Origin: Enchytraeus crypticus
Lineage: Eukaryota > Annelida > Clitellata > Enchytraeida > Enchytraeidae
Length of the DNA: 64,000 nucleotides
Assembly (NCBI GenBank): GCA_905160935.1
Contig: CAJHZI010000051.1
Span: 1-64,000, forward strand
Reading direction: 5' to 3'
The notes below the pieces were generated by a model that was not told the DNA's origin, searched no databases, and saw only the letters and a program-made list of their open reading frames with translations. Below are positions 43,658-57,156 of the stretch, piece after piece. Made by a program: the position numbers and the translations under genes. The number at the start of each line of letters is the position of its first letter. Within the stretch, counting starts at the first letter, position 1.

Positions 43658-46600
43658 GTATATAAGTTTAAGCTGAAGGTGTGCTCTGTCGTAGCAGCTT
43701 TTTTGAAGTTCATAAGTGTTTTATATTATTTCGATATGTCCAAATTATTAAACTAAATGGATTTATTTCTTCTGCTTTGTAAATTTTCAGAATGAATGAG
43801 TTTCAAAGTTAGCTTTCATAAATTTAAATCTTATCGAAACTTACGGAAACATGGTTTGAGCTGATGCAATTGCCAAGATATACATGCCACATGAATTATG
43901 AGTACATATTCTGAAAATACGCAGTATTTATAGTATTTTTTTTAGTTTCATATAGATAAGACCATAAGCAGACGAGATATAGCGCTTTAAAGTAGCGAAA
44001 AATTATAAGCATTTTAATTTTTTGTGTAAAAACGACCTTCCATGGGTAAGTTTACATGGCTATTGCTATATGTTCTGATAGAGTTGAGAAATAAATATTT
44101 TTACAGTAAGTAAGTAGCATACCGATCTGTAAATAGCAGCAGTTTCAAGATTGTGATCAACTGCCTACATGCCTAACCATGGCCTTGAAGTTGTCCAAAA
44201 ATTGGGTGATGCTTGAATTTTTTAAAAGTTTGAGCTAGTGGTTTTCGAAATCCAAGCTGCTTCTGAGGGTGACAAGTGCTTTATGTTATTGAGATATGTC
44301 CGTATTATTAAACTAAATGGCTTGCAATAATCTATTTGGTCAATTTTGAGAATTATCAGGACTCAAAGCTGGCTTTTCAAAAATTCCTACTTTTGCTAAA
44401 CATCAAGTTTGAGCTGCTGTAGCAGCCAAGATATACATGCTACTGGAATGCTGAGTGCTTTTTCTGAATCTACGCATCAAATATATGGTATTGTTGCGAA
44501 GTTTCATATGGATAGAACCATAAATAACCAAATTATAGCAGTTCAAAGTACAGAAAAATAACACACCCTTCATTTTTCACACCGAAATGGATCTATGGTG
44601 GGGTCGAAACGACTACCATAACTCCCCAACCGGTCAACCGATTGATTTTAAATTTTAAATCTAGCCTAGAGACATATTTTACTTAACACTGTTAAAATAT
44701 CTTTTAAATCTGAGATGGTCATCTGGGAAGCATTGGACCAGTTGACGTGGAATGACCCTGCTATATAAGTAAAGATTTAAAGTATTGAGTTTTATTAAAG
44801 TGTGAGCCTAGAGGGTACCTAAGGTAGTGCAAATGGCCAATTAGGGCATACTTAGAAGTGAAGGACGGAGAGATCAAAGATGGAAGATTGACAACATGGA
44901 CGTAAAAATGTGCCATGTTGAAAAGATACTAATCTCAGTAGTAGACGAATTCAAGAGTAATTCGAAGGGTTCGGTTATTCGAACTAATTGTAGTCCATCG
45001 AACAGTCGATGTGAAGAGAGTGATCTGTAAATGATCAAACTGCGAAGAGAGTTCCATCGAAATATTCTAACCTTGGGATTATATTAGAAGGGATCCTAGT
45101 AGGCAAATAGTTGAGAGGAAAGTAAAGTAAGTGTAGGAATTTGATCTAGAGAGTGTTGTAGTAATTTCTGTTTCAAAAGTAATTGTATGTTATGTAAAGT
45201 ACTTGCTTTTGCGGTATTTAAAGTGAACTGTAATTCGATAGAGAAGTATAATTTTAAGCTATGTAAAATTAGCTTACAGGTGATATTTGAAATCGTTTTA
45301 ATGTTTGTTCTACTGTATATCCGTGTATTATTTGATTTCTTTTTGTATTAAATTAATATTTAATTTAATGCAGTCGTTGAAGTTATCAATCAATTAGTAT
45401 GATATTTAGATTCAGTCAAATCGAGGACAGGTAAAGATTCCAAAATAATTATAACAGGCATATTATGAGGAATTTAAGCCCTGTAACATTTAATTTCAGT
45501 ACCTCATTTTACCTCAGACAAATTTGTATAATCAGGTTCCTGACAATGCAAGTATAATTATTAATTATTTAATTATTTTCGAATGTAGTGATTGATTATT
45601 AAAATATTCTATTAATGATCAGATGTTTAAATCTGGCCAATGTTTGGCAAAATATGCCAGAACTTTAATCAGATTTATGAAATTGTCTGTTTTGCACAAC
45701 TGAATTTCTGTAACTCATTCAGCTTGTTAGAAATAAGTATAATTTATGTCTTGAAAGTTGAGTTGTGATACTTTTAACTATCTGTAAGCTATTATTATTT
45801 TAGAATGTCTCATCCCCAAGCAAGACAGTTACCAGAAGAATTGCCATGTCACCTGCTAAGGAGGCCTTGTGCCTCCAGTCACAGGTTTGTGTCTTTAGTT
45901 TTACATACATCTGGAATATGATATTTTACGGGTACTACATATTACAGTTCCCCGTGTTGTGCTCGGGTGTGGCTTGACCACTGCAGAATAGGGCAACCGC
46001 AAACAATCTGCCGCGTGTACGTAAGAGGCGACTAAAGGCAGGAGCTGAGGATGGCAAGAGCGTACCCACCTCACCATGAAATATTTTCCCCCAGGATTAA
46101 GTGGTAATTAATCCATCTATCTGAGGAAGGCAACGGGAAACCATCTCAGAAGCCATACTGTTCCCAAGCTATAGGCTACATAAGGTATGGATAAGACAGA
46201 GACTTTGTGAGGCAATTAATTTGTTGATCTAACAGTGGCCACACACGATCAGTTTTGCCATCAAACTCGTCTGTTCAGATATCTGTTCAGATATCTGAAC
46301 AGATAAATTTGATCGTGTGTGGCCGCGTCAGATTTGAAAACTGACGAGAGAACTGATGACCTAGTTTCTCCACACGATCAAATTTAACTGATCAAACTTA
46401 TCTGTTCAGATATCTGAACAGATGAATTTGATCGTGTGTGGGCAAAAACTGATTGGAAAACTGAGGAGTGTCGGTTTTCAAAACTGATGGGAAAACCATG
46501 AAATTTTTCTGAACAGATATCTGTTCAGATAAATTTGATTGTGTGTGGCCGTGTCAGTTTTCAGATCTGAAGACTTGTCCCGCACACCAATAATTTTGGT

Positions 46601-48806
46601 GCACTTATCGGCCTAAACCTAATTTAATTTGAGCATTCTAAATAGAAATTAATTTCTTTAATGATTAGGTCCTACGTAAAGTAAAATTATTATAAGTCAC
46701 AAAGATGCTTTTGACATACAACGATAATATAACTCCCACGATAATATACACTTCATAAACAGGCCGTTTGGTGGGATTTAACGCACTTGGCTTAGTTGCG
46801 CGTCAATTATCGAAGTTAAGCTGCACCGACCTCAGTTAGTACTTTGTGAGTGACCACTTTGGAAGACCGAGTGTTGACAGCTTAGGAAGGAAAATATTTC
46901 AGGGTGAGAGAAGGTTATTCTTAAATCTGCGCCGGCTGCAATTAATGTGCCACCAAAAGGAAACAATTACTAATAACCATGGAGAAGAAGGAGGAAATGA
47001 GCATTAAACAAGCATCTGTGCTTCATGACTCGGTGTGCCGTTTTGTTATGTTATGTTATATATATAGGCCTACGTGTAGTAAACGTTGCCTAAACGGTAT
47101 GTAGAAATATAAACTAAATAGTGACGATGAAGCAGAATATTTAATGATGCAGAATAATTATCATGTGGGGGTATAGACTACAACTAGTATTATATTATAC
47201 TGTTGTCTTGATAATGAAGTTGTGGTTGGATATGGCGTGACGGTTAGAGTGTTCGACTCGGATGCAATTGGTCTGGATTCAAACGCACAATCCACTAAAG
47301 AAACACAGACTAAATGTGATCTATATGTATGGTGGACGTAAATTAAACTAATGATTATAGTTGAACTTGTGCTTTCAAAAGAGGCATGGGTATAATTTTA
47401 AATTGTGATAAAAAAATAAAATAATAAAAATGAACCTATTAAATCAGTAAATGATACTGTCATCATTTAGACAGCTACCATCAATCAGGGGATGGGTAGC
47501 GCTCAAATTAGTAGTTTAAATTGCTCAAAAATATATTGACTACTGTATTAAATAAACGCCAGTCACGCGCACTGCAGGCTGGAAATGATTGACAGCTAAT
47601 TAGCATAACTGATCAGATATCTGAACAGTTAAAATTGACCGTGTGTGGGCAATCATCAGTTTTATCTGCAGATAAATTTGACCGTGTGTGGGCAAAATAT
47701 ACTATCAGATCTCGGATCTGAACAGATAAATTTGACCGTGTGTTGACAAATCACATTTATCTGAACAGATATATCTGATCAGATATCTGTTCAGATATCT
47801 GTTCCGATAAATTTGATCGTGTGTGGCCACTTTAAGGAGTGCTCTTATGGAGCGAGAAAACAGACTTTGAGTATGAATATGTACCTTGAACCTGCCACTT
47901 GGCAGTGCACTGAAGAAGAAGACATATTACAGTAGTAATACTTGTTATTATCAAGAGTTAGGATCACTAATATATAAAAAAAATTGTAATTTATACTCAT
48001 TGACTACAGATTCTGCACCTAACGTTACGGTAATTTTTGATTCAAATCTAAACTTTAAAACTCATTCTTCAACAGTTTGTCATTCTTAGTTTTTCCATAT
48101 CCATCAATATGTCAAATTTGTAAGTCCCTTGATAATAATTCTGCCCTGCATTAGCTAATGCGCTTGTCCATTCTAAAGTTGATTTCTGTAACTCCCTGTT
48201 GGATGATCTTTAATTTCGTCTCAAACACGTACAAAATTCTCTGTCTCAAGTCGATTGTAATGCAAAATACTTAAATCGTACACCTCTTCTCTTCTTCAGA
48301 AACTGCACTGGCTTCCAGTCTCCGAACGTATAAAATTTAAATTAGCTTCCTTGACCTTCAAAAGTTTAAATTATAGTAAACCATCCTATCTATCTGATCT
48401 TTTATCAATTTACGCGCTCTCTCGTAGTCTTTGTTCCTCTAGTAAAAACCTTCTCACTGTACCAAAAATTAAATCTGCCATGGGCTGACACTCCTTCATG
48501 TTTTCTGCTTCGACTAAAAGGAACTCTCTGCCACAATATCTTCGATCTTGTAATTGTATTGGTACTTTCCTTGGCAAGCTAGAAACCCATCTCCTTCCGC
48601 CATAGGTCTAAAATCTAAATGTTGACCCGCTTGCCTTGAATCTTGGACTTGCACTGTTTTGATCTCGCTTTCTCTTGTGGTCTGTGCATACTCAGGCATC
48701 ATCTTGTGGTGCTTTGGCACCTGTTTGTGGAGAGTCTGCAAGAGACGTACCTGACATTGCCTCATGGCGAGGAACCAGACGTTAAATTCTTATTGATTGA
48801 TTGATG

Positions 48807-48853
<47 letters not shown>

Positions 48854-50967
48854 GGTGACAATGAAATACATAGGAACAATTTTTTTCCTATTTTTATCAC
48901 TCACACCCTCTTAAATTTTTCATTTTGGTACAAATGATTTATTAAAAAAATGTTGATGGATTTGGTTGATATTTAGAGGTTGCACAAAACCGCTGAAGTT
49001 TTCATCTATTGTCAAGCTATTGGCGTTTTACAATGTATTCAAAGTTTATTACTATTTTTTCTTAAACTGAATCTCTATGTATCTTAATTTTAATTTATTC
49101 AATGAATAACGAATAAACTTTGAATGCATTGTAAAACGCCAATAGCTTGACAATAGATGAAAACTTATTTATTGAATAAATTAAAATTAAGATACATAGA
49201 GATTCAGTTTAAGAAAAAATAGTAACTATCTATGGAGTTAATTTCTTGTATTTTAGCTCACAAAGCACATGGTTCGTTGTTTACTTAAGTAGTCTAAATC
49301 AAAGGTCAACTAAGTTACTTCAAGCGAGACAGAGAAAGAAGAAACTCGTTCTAGAATTGAGTCACAACTTGTTCAACAGAGTAGTAGAGCAGCAGCAACA
49401 TCCCGAAATTGAATCAAGGTAGCAGCTCTGATATAGATGTGTTGGGCTTATAGGTGAAAGCTAGTGTACCTTCGAAGAGAAGGAAGACTACAGCTATCGT
49501 AAGTTCTGAAGTTTCTGCTGGTTTGGATCGATCTTAGATAAGCGATAGAAATGTGTTTATGAAATATGTTTTGGCAGCTATTGCACATTCTTTGGGAATA
49601 GATCCTAATAAACTGACGATTAATCGGGAATCATTGAGGCAAGTTCGAAGAAGGAATAGAGCGATAATAGCTAAATAAATCACAGATTCTTTTACCTGTG
49701 ATTCCTCGTTAACGGTTCACTGGAACGGTAAAACTGTTGCCAGCTCTACGATCAAAAGAATATATTGATCACTAGTAACAAAGTTATGGGCGAGACACTG
49801 CGCACATGTTTTTTTTGACTCACAGTTATAGTTACAGTTGACTTACTGTTTTTTTTTTGACTCACAATATATTAGATCTATATATATATATTTTATGTAC
49901 TTTATATCAGTGCTGGAAAAGTACTTCAATTTATGAAACTAAAAAGTAAAAGTATTTATTTTTGGGAATCCAAAAGTAAAAGATTTTTTTCAAAACCAAC
50001 AAGTAAAAGTATTTTCCGGTATCAAAAAGTAAAAGTATTTTTTCATACTATGAAGTATTCAATTGTTTCTAAAATCTAACAACTCATAGAACTATATCAA
50101 CGTCGGGAATATGCTAATAAAAACACATATTTGTGGAAGTAAATCTCAAATCATATCGCATAGTATATACATATATATCTATATATCTATATATATATAT
50201 ATATATATTTTTTTTTATAAGCATATTCATATACATAATATTACATGTATTGTAATAAACATAATATTAGGGCCTAAATATATTGTAATACAGCACGTCA
50301 TTTATATATTTATTTGTTAATATATTATTGGATTACTGCCAAGTTGGCACAATTAAGGTAATCCAATAATAGATCTATATTATAACAATGAATAAAATTA
50401 CAAACAGGTATGTTTCAGTAGTTGATGTTTAACGTATGACTAACTCCTTATCCAAATCCAATAATATATTTACATTATTAGGACAAAGCAAATTATATTT
50501 AGTCTAGAATCTAGCTTTTACAATTTAATAATACTTTATTACTATACAATCTACCCACTGGATACTAAAGCTGGTAAAACTAAGGTTAACGTCAGTTTCC
50601 TCACTCGAAAGCTATGTCAGTGACGTGTGAGCCCAGGATTTTAACCCAGCACATACTAATCCGCTGTCGAATATCTTATGCGACTTCGCCACGGGCTCCA
50701 GCCACTTCACCACTGGCTCCAGCCAGTATTAGAGTATAATAGGATACTCTAATTATACTCTTATTACACATCGATCATACTATTAAAAGCTCGCACTACG
50801 GAATTAATCTGTATAAAATAAACACAACTAGTAACATTAGATTAATTACATTAGACTTCTTAAACAGAGATCTTAAAATCTACACTTTAGTAATTTATAC
50901 ATGTAGGCCTATAGGGCCTATTATTTTAATGTTACTTTAGGACTATTCAGTTTTCAATTTTAAATTC

Positions 50968-50998
<31 letters not shown>

Positions 50999-51683
50999 AT
51001 ATAAGCATATACATTTAGATACACAGATGAGCAGAATTCAACTAAAACAGATTCTACAGGCTATTAGCTAAGTGTTAATTGCAATTGTATTGCATTCAAC
51101 ACCATGCCTTTGGTCTAGTGGATAAAAGCACAGGCTTCCAAGAATGATGTGCACGAATCATTAAAAGTTGAAATACGGCATAGGTCTATTAGTAATTATA
51201 ATCAACTGACTGTATCGCTCAGACCTTTTGCGTTATGGTGCATTTATATTTCAGACTAGTGCCTTTAATCTCAGTTGATCAAGCGTCGCTTCTTATATGG
51301 CGTGTCAATCATCGACACTTTCATGTATTACAAATAATTAAAATGAAACTTCTTTATCTTGACTGAATAATACTGAATAATGTTTAATGCCTCTCGTTTT
51401 ATCCGATAACAGTGCTACCACTAAAAAGTACTTTTAGACTAAAAAGTACTTTTAGACTAAAGTAATTTTTTTATAGAACACAAAAGTAAAAAGTAAAAGT
51501 AATTCATTTTTCAAAGTTAAGAAGTAAAAGTAAAAGTACTGCCAAAACGTCAACAAGTATAAAGTAAAAGTAATTTTGAAAGTAAAAGTAATTTTCCAGC
51601 ACTGCTTTATATATGTATATTATATATGTATACATGTATATCATACATAATCTCTCTCTTTTTCTCTCTCTCTCTCTTGATAA

Positions 51684-51732
<49 letters not shown>

Positions 51733-54700
51733 CACACATATATATAATGTCTTTATTTATTTATATATACATATTTATATACATATGCATGCACACACGC
51801 ATTCTACTTAATACTTAAACGTTTTGTAGGTTTTTGCCGAGGATATAGATAAGGAGCCTCTACTGAAGCCAAGTGCGTCAAGGTTTGTCATTTTCCCAAT
51901 CAAATACCACGATATTTGGAAAATGTACAAGAAAGCTGAGGCTTCTTTTTGGACTGTCGAAGAGGTTGATCTGTCGAAAGATATTGCTGATTGGGAAAAA
52001 CTGAAACCAGAGGAGCGAGAGTTTGTGTCACACATTCTTGCTTTCTTTGCTGCCAGTGATGGAATTGTCAATGAGAATCTCGTAAGTTGAGTCTTCTTTT
52101 TCCGTAGTTTTGAAATTCTCTCTGAGTGTACTTGTGCTCCTAGGTAAACAGTGAATTGCTTACAAGAAGTATGTGATCCCAGATCTTATCATGATTGATA
52201 ATGTTACTGCCAAAATAAAGTTTATACGTGTTTTTAACTAAACATGCCATTAATATTCACTTCTGTTAGACTGTAATTTGTATATTGTTTTTGTATACTG
52301 ACAAAATTTATGCTATTGTATAGAGTATACTGACGAAATTAAAAACGTTTTCGAAATCTCTATGCAATGGGCGCTTTGGATTTTCAGATTTGTATTTAGC
52401 GAGTAAATGCCTATAAGAAACATAACATCATAGTAATTAGAAAAATTGTAATACTCTGCTTAATTCATTCTTATAAGAGATTTACTAGTGAATAGATTGT
52501 ATTAGTTAGTTGATTAAACAAAATATAACATAACAAAATTATATGAACTCCGTAAAGTTTTCATGTGGCAGGTTTATGGTGCATATTCAAAGTCTGTTTT
52601 CTTGCCAAGTAAGAAGAATATAGACAAATAGAGTCGATTCAATCGTTAAAGCTACATCATTACAATGCCTTTGAACTGCTTCTCCTTTCAAAATATGACT
52701 TTTGCGGTGGTTTCTCATTGCCTTCCTCAATTTTGCTTGAAATTATGAATATAGAAAGAATTGTAATTTATTAGCTATTACAGCTGCCAAACATTGTGTT
52801 TTCTCTGCCAAACCTCTCCCTGTCTTCTGGGCTGAACCAGTGGCTCATTAGGAAGTTGTTCGAGAGTAGCAGGGTTAAAATTCAGTGCTCTCCCTATCAC
52901 TGACTTGCTATTCAAGTAGGAAACTGACCTTAAACTTGGCTTTAGTTATAGCCTTTTATTGTTACCTTTCAACTTTTTTGAAATAACTAGTCAGTGTGAA
53001 GGTCCTCTAATGTATCTATTAATTTATCATTCAAACTTTATTCTCTTGTTTTCGCAGTGTCCATATGAGCGCATTATTAAAGCTTGCATACCTTTTGTGT
53101 TCACAGTAATAACATGTCATTTTTCATTTTTCGTCCTTTCTTTTATAGGTTTTCTATATCAATTGCATCTATTATCTAGTCATTGCCTACTAACATATTT
53201 TATACCTATTTGGTATATATGATATGTTTAGGTTGGACATTTAATAAACTACAGATTTCAGCCGTATTGCTCGATGTTTGTTCATTTGATCGTAGTGTTG
53301 TTTGTGTTTGACAGGTTGAGAGGTTTAGTAATGAAGTTCAAATCCCAGAAGCTAGATTCTTTTATGGATTCCAGATTGCAGTAGAAAACATACATTCTGA
53401 GATGTATAGCATGCTAATAGATACCTATATCAAGGATCAGCAGGATAGGTTTGGGTCGATTTTAAGTATATAGAGTTTGCAAAGTGAAATATATTTACAT
53501 ATTTAACTGTTGCATATAATATTCATAGACAATACAATTAATATATCAGATTGTGATAATTCTGTACTTCTGGTTAAAGATTTAAATATATTCTACTGTA
53601 TAAAAATATGATTATACTACAAATGACTGTCATTAATGCTTGTTATTATACAAGTGCAGATGACCAAGGAATGGTAGCGGGCAGCGAGATTGGATTGCAG
53701 AAGATAATGGATATGCTGAATGATACGGCTTTGAGATATGGCATGAAGATTGATATAAAAAAGACCAAGGTTATGAGAGTGTCCAATAATAAAGGTGAAG
53801 TTTATATCACAATAAATGGTACGAAATTGGAACAGGTAAGGAGTTTCAAATATTTGGGTCATACTATAACCGATGATGGAAAATGTGAGATGGAAATATG
53901 CAGTAGGATTGCATAAGCAAAAGCGGCCTTTGGTAGTAGAAAAGAACTATTAACAAAAAGTCTAAAGAAAGACACAAAGATAAAGAGAGTGAAAACTTTG
54001 GTTTGGACCACGCTATTGTATGGATGAGAAACATGGACCTTAAGGAAGGAAGATATTAGGAAACTGGAGGCATTGGGAGTGTGGATTTGGAGAAGAATGG
54101 AGAGGATCAGCTGGACTCAAAAGGTTACAAATGAGGAAGTTCTGGAGAGAGTTGGCACAGATAGACAGTTGATAAATGTATTAAGAAATAGGAAGAAGAG
54201 ATGGATAGGACACATTCTAATTTCTAAGGGGGGGGGGATGTCTATTAAAAGAGGTTATAGAAGGTAGAATGGAAGGAAAAAGAGGCAGGGGCAGGCCGAG
54301 ATTAGGTATGTTAGATGATTTAAAGACCCACTCATATGTGGAAATGAAGAGGAAGGCAGAAGACAGAGAAGTGTGGAGGCGTTATGTACCATAGACCTGG
54401 CAGTAGGCAGTGCACTAAGAGAGAGAGATACAAGTATTTATGCCAGTCAAGTTTATACATTAGCACCATGTCATTTCGCCATCACCGCATTCATTTCTTG
54501 TTCCTCTTAGGGAATATGGTGATTCCAGAATAAGATATTTTTGAATGAAGAATAGTATCATTATGCCGTGTAATTTAAGCTCAATGAAATCGCTTTAAAT
54601 TTATAATTTGGCTCATCCGTTTGTAAATATATCAATTTAGTGCTCGATGCTGCCATGGGCGACAGTAGAGCATTGTAATTTTTATTTATTTTTAAAAATT

Positions 54701-57115
54701 TCAGTCAATGTTATTTTGATTCCTTTCTGACGAAAATTAACTAAATTTCAACGTTTAAAAAATAAATAATGCAAATGAAATCATATAGAAAAAGGAAAAT
54801 CATTTTAGCACCAGAGAAAGAGTTATAATTTGAAACGGAATAGAACCAAAAATAACCTTAAAATTTGTAAGATGTTTAAACTGCTCATAACCGATAATAT
54901 TATCAAGATAACATTATAAATGATAAGAAAAGTCCCTTAATTTTTATGCAATATAAAAGTAAATTAGGCCTACATGCACAGAGTATTGGCCTATAAATTA
55001 AGTAATTTAACTACAGAAATTTTGCAAAATCCGATTTAATTGCAAGGTTTTAGGTACATTAAATTTCATTAAGTTACATGAGATAACATATGTATATGAC
55101 TATCAATTTAACTTACAAGGATTTGGTTATCAAATTTAATGATTTCAGAAGACATTTTCATTATTTATTTATTTATTTATTTACCACATCAAACATTTAA
55201 AACAGGTAAACCAAAAGAAAAGCGAAATATGGAAACGTTTGTGTGAACGGAGGATACAGGCTATAAAAGCGCTTACATTTTCCGGATTTTGTTCATTAAA
55301 AGTAGAAAATTAATATAAAAAGATTAATTAATAGGATTCAAGTATCCTACTTACAAGTGTGAAGGTAATCACAGATATAGAGCTAAAATAAATATGCTAA
55401 AATCAGTATACAAGCAATATAAATACACAAAATCAGTATACAAGCTAATAGGAATAAAAACTGATTAAAAGCAATACTTCAAAGATTACGTATATCAGAT
55501 TGACGTGTCTAAGCTTTTCTAGGGGAGAAGGAGGTAGACTGTCAGCACCAGGGGAGCCATTATTATTTAACTTACTAATGCTTTTATTAAGTACAGAGAA
55601 TTCAGAAATAATAATATGGTTGAGGGATAAATCTTCTTTAGGGGTACTCGGGAATTGGAATGTGGGCATGACGTCATTGTCTTTAGTAAAAACCGAGCAA
55701 AAGTAATTATTTAATGTACAAGATTTATCGCTCTCACTAAATGCAGTAGGGCAATTAGAGTTAGGTATAGTTAACGGAGGAATAGAGCAAGAGTTGGATG
55801 TTTTACTTTAGATATAATTGTAAAATGTCTTAAGAGATTTACTTGCAATTAGTTTATTTTCATAGAGCATTATCCGTTTATTGATTGCCTTTTTTAAATC
55901 AAGTGACGATTTACGGAAATTCATTTTACTGATATAGGAGCGAGACGTTTTATATAAATGGCAAGCATTTTTTGCACATCATTCTCTTAATAGAGTTTGA
56001 AATTTTTAAACGGTGAGTTGGTTTGAAATGGGTGCTGCTACTGCGCAAAGGACCTGAAATTTTTTTGGTTTTTTTAGGTATACACATAGAGAATAAATTG
56101 TCCAAAATGAAGCAGAAATTGTACCAACATTCAATGGAGGAACATTTATACAAGTTGGCATACCAATCCACATTAGAGATTAAACTCTTAAGACAACCCC
56201 AGTCAGCTTTGTCATAGTTATAAACTGAAAAATTAAATGGATCAACTTTAAACGAAGGAGGGGATAAGGGAAATGGGTTAGAATGTGCAATCAAATTCGT
56301 TTGGCTATTAAAGAGAACAGTTAGATGATCACTTGAGCCAAATGGAGTAGTGGAAGTGACATTAGAAACTAGGGAGGGATTATCTGAAAAAATTAGACCA
56401 AGGATATTATTTTCACGAGTAGGAAAAGAAACCAGTTGTTCAAAAGGATTCAAAATAAAAAAGCTTAGAATATCGACATAAGTCTGCTGAATTGCGGAAG
56501 TTAGTTTACGCCAGTCAATAAGAGGTAAATTAAAGTCGCTAACAATGCATATAGGCGAACTAGTAGAACTAATCAATATTAATGCAGATACTAACAATTG
56601 ACACATTATTACATCATGAACCCCCGGTCAGGAGGACAATAGACCACTACCAGTCTGACACCATCATAGGGGCCAACAAGAATATCCAAAACTAGTAGTT
56701 GAAGTGTACAGAATTGGACAGGTAAATCAACCCTTTTATCTTTTATATTATGTAAGGATCTGCAAACAATTGCCACTTCCCCACCTTTTCTATGTAATCT
56801 ATCCTTCCTAGAAACATTATAATCACCGCTGACTATCATACTATCTAAGATAGAATTGTTCGGCCACGTCTCACATAGACCGGCGATATCAATATTGAGA
56901 GATGACATAGCTAGGTTAAATTCAGATATCTTGTTCTTAAGACTATGAAGATTAGAGAGTTAATACTTAATTATATTATATCAAGAACTATGTGGCATTC
57001 GTGGTTGCATGTATTGAAGTGAACTGACCCAGAAACGAAGATTGATCTAGGTCAGGGCACTTGCTTCCGATTGGTTGGAATTTTTGAGTTTCGCAGAGGT
57101 CTATTGCTATGTATT

Positions 57116-57156
<41 letters not shown>

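Larger units (their letters stand above)
41300..44758. mobile_element. Foldback DNA element with arms of about 1.1 kb and 4-bp target duplication
   Basis: The ends are GGGTCATTCCATGTCAACTG and, inverted, GGGTCATTCCACGTCAACTG, flanked by TGCT at 41296-41299 and 44759-44762. The left arm (41300-42200 plus 42675-42838) pairs with the right arm (43690-44758). A CR1-like fragment interrupts the left arm. A third, diverged copy of the end (43390-43575) lies inside in the same direction as the right arm, followed by (TA)n. No transposase frame. A 4-bp duplication occurs in Sola-type elements, among others; the superfamily is not settled. It lies in RRM2 intron 2. Confidence 0.88.
46233..47832. mobile_element. 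hAT-like MITE with clustered palindromes
   Basis: Ends CAGTGGCCACACACGATCA and, inverted, AAGTGGCCACACACGATCA. Both subterminal regions (46260-46545 and 47605-47820) carry repeated CTGTTCAGATATCTGAACAG, a perfect 20-bp palindrome in whole or part, each followed by AAATTTGATCGTGTGTGGSC. The centre holds a 5S-derived SINE and a tRNA-like sequence. No transposase frame and no clear target duplication. Confidence 0.8.
49908..51604. mobile_element. hAT-type element, 1.7 kb, AAGTAAAAGTA subterminal repeats
   Basis: Left end CAGTGCTGGAAAAGTACTT, right end inverted CAGTGCTGGAAAATTACTT. A perfect 8-bp target duplication CTTTATAT lies at 49900-49907 and 51605-51612. AAAAGTAAAAGTA motifs cluster within about 200 bp of each end. 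The centre has no transposase and carries a SINE (50568-50728), short TA runs and a tRNA-like sequence. Fragments of related ends lie at 40412, and possibly at 32390 and 60640. Confidence 0.93.

Noticed and set aside
43528-43756. Tyrosine/isoleucine-rich ORFs over TA repeats (also at 32116, 50111, 51504, 57075)
   Set aside because: Microsatellite translation, not coding.
46760-46890. Possible functional 5S rRNA gene
   Set aside because: Only the 3' two thirds resemble 5S, with many changes, and the tail is shared with another dispersed copy. It is a 5S-derived SINE.
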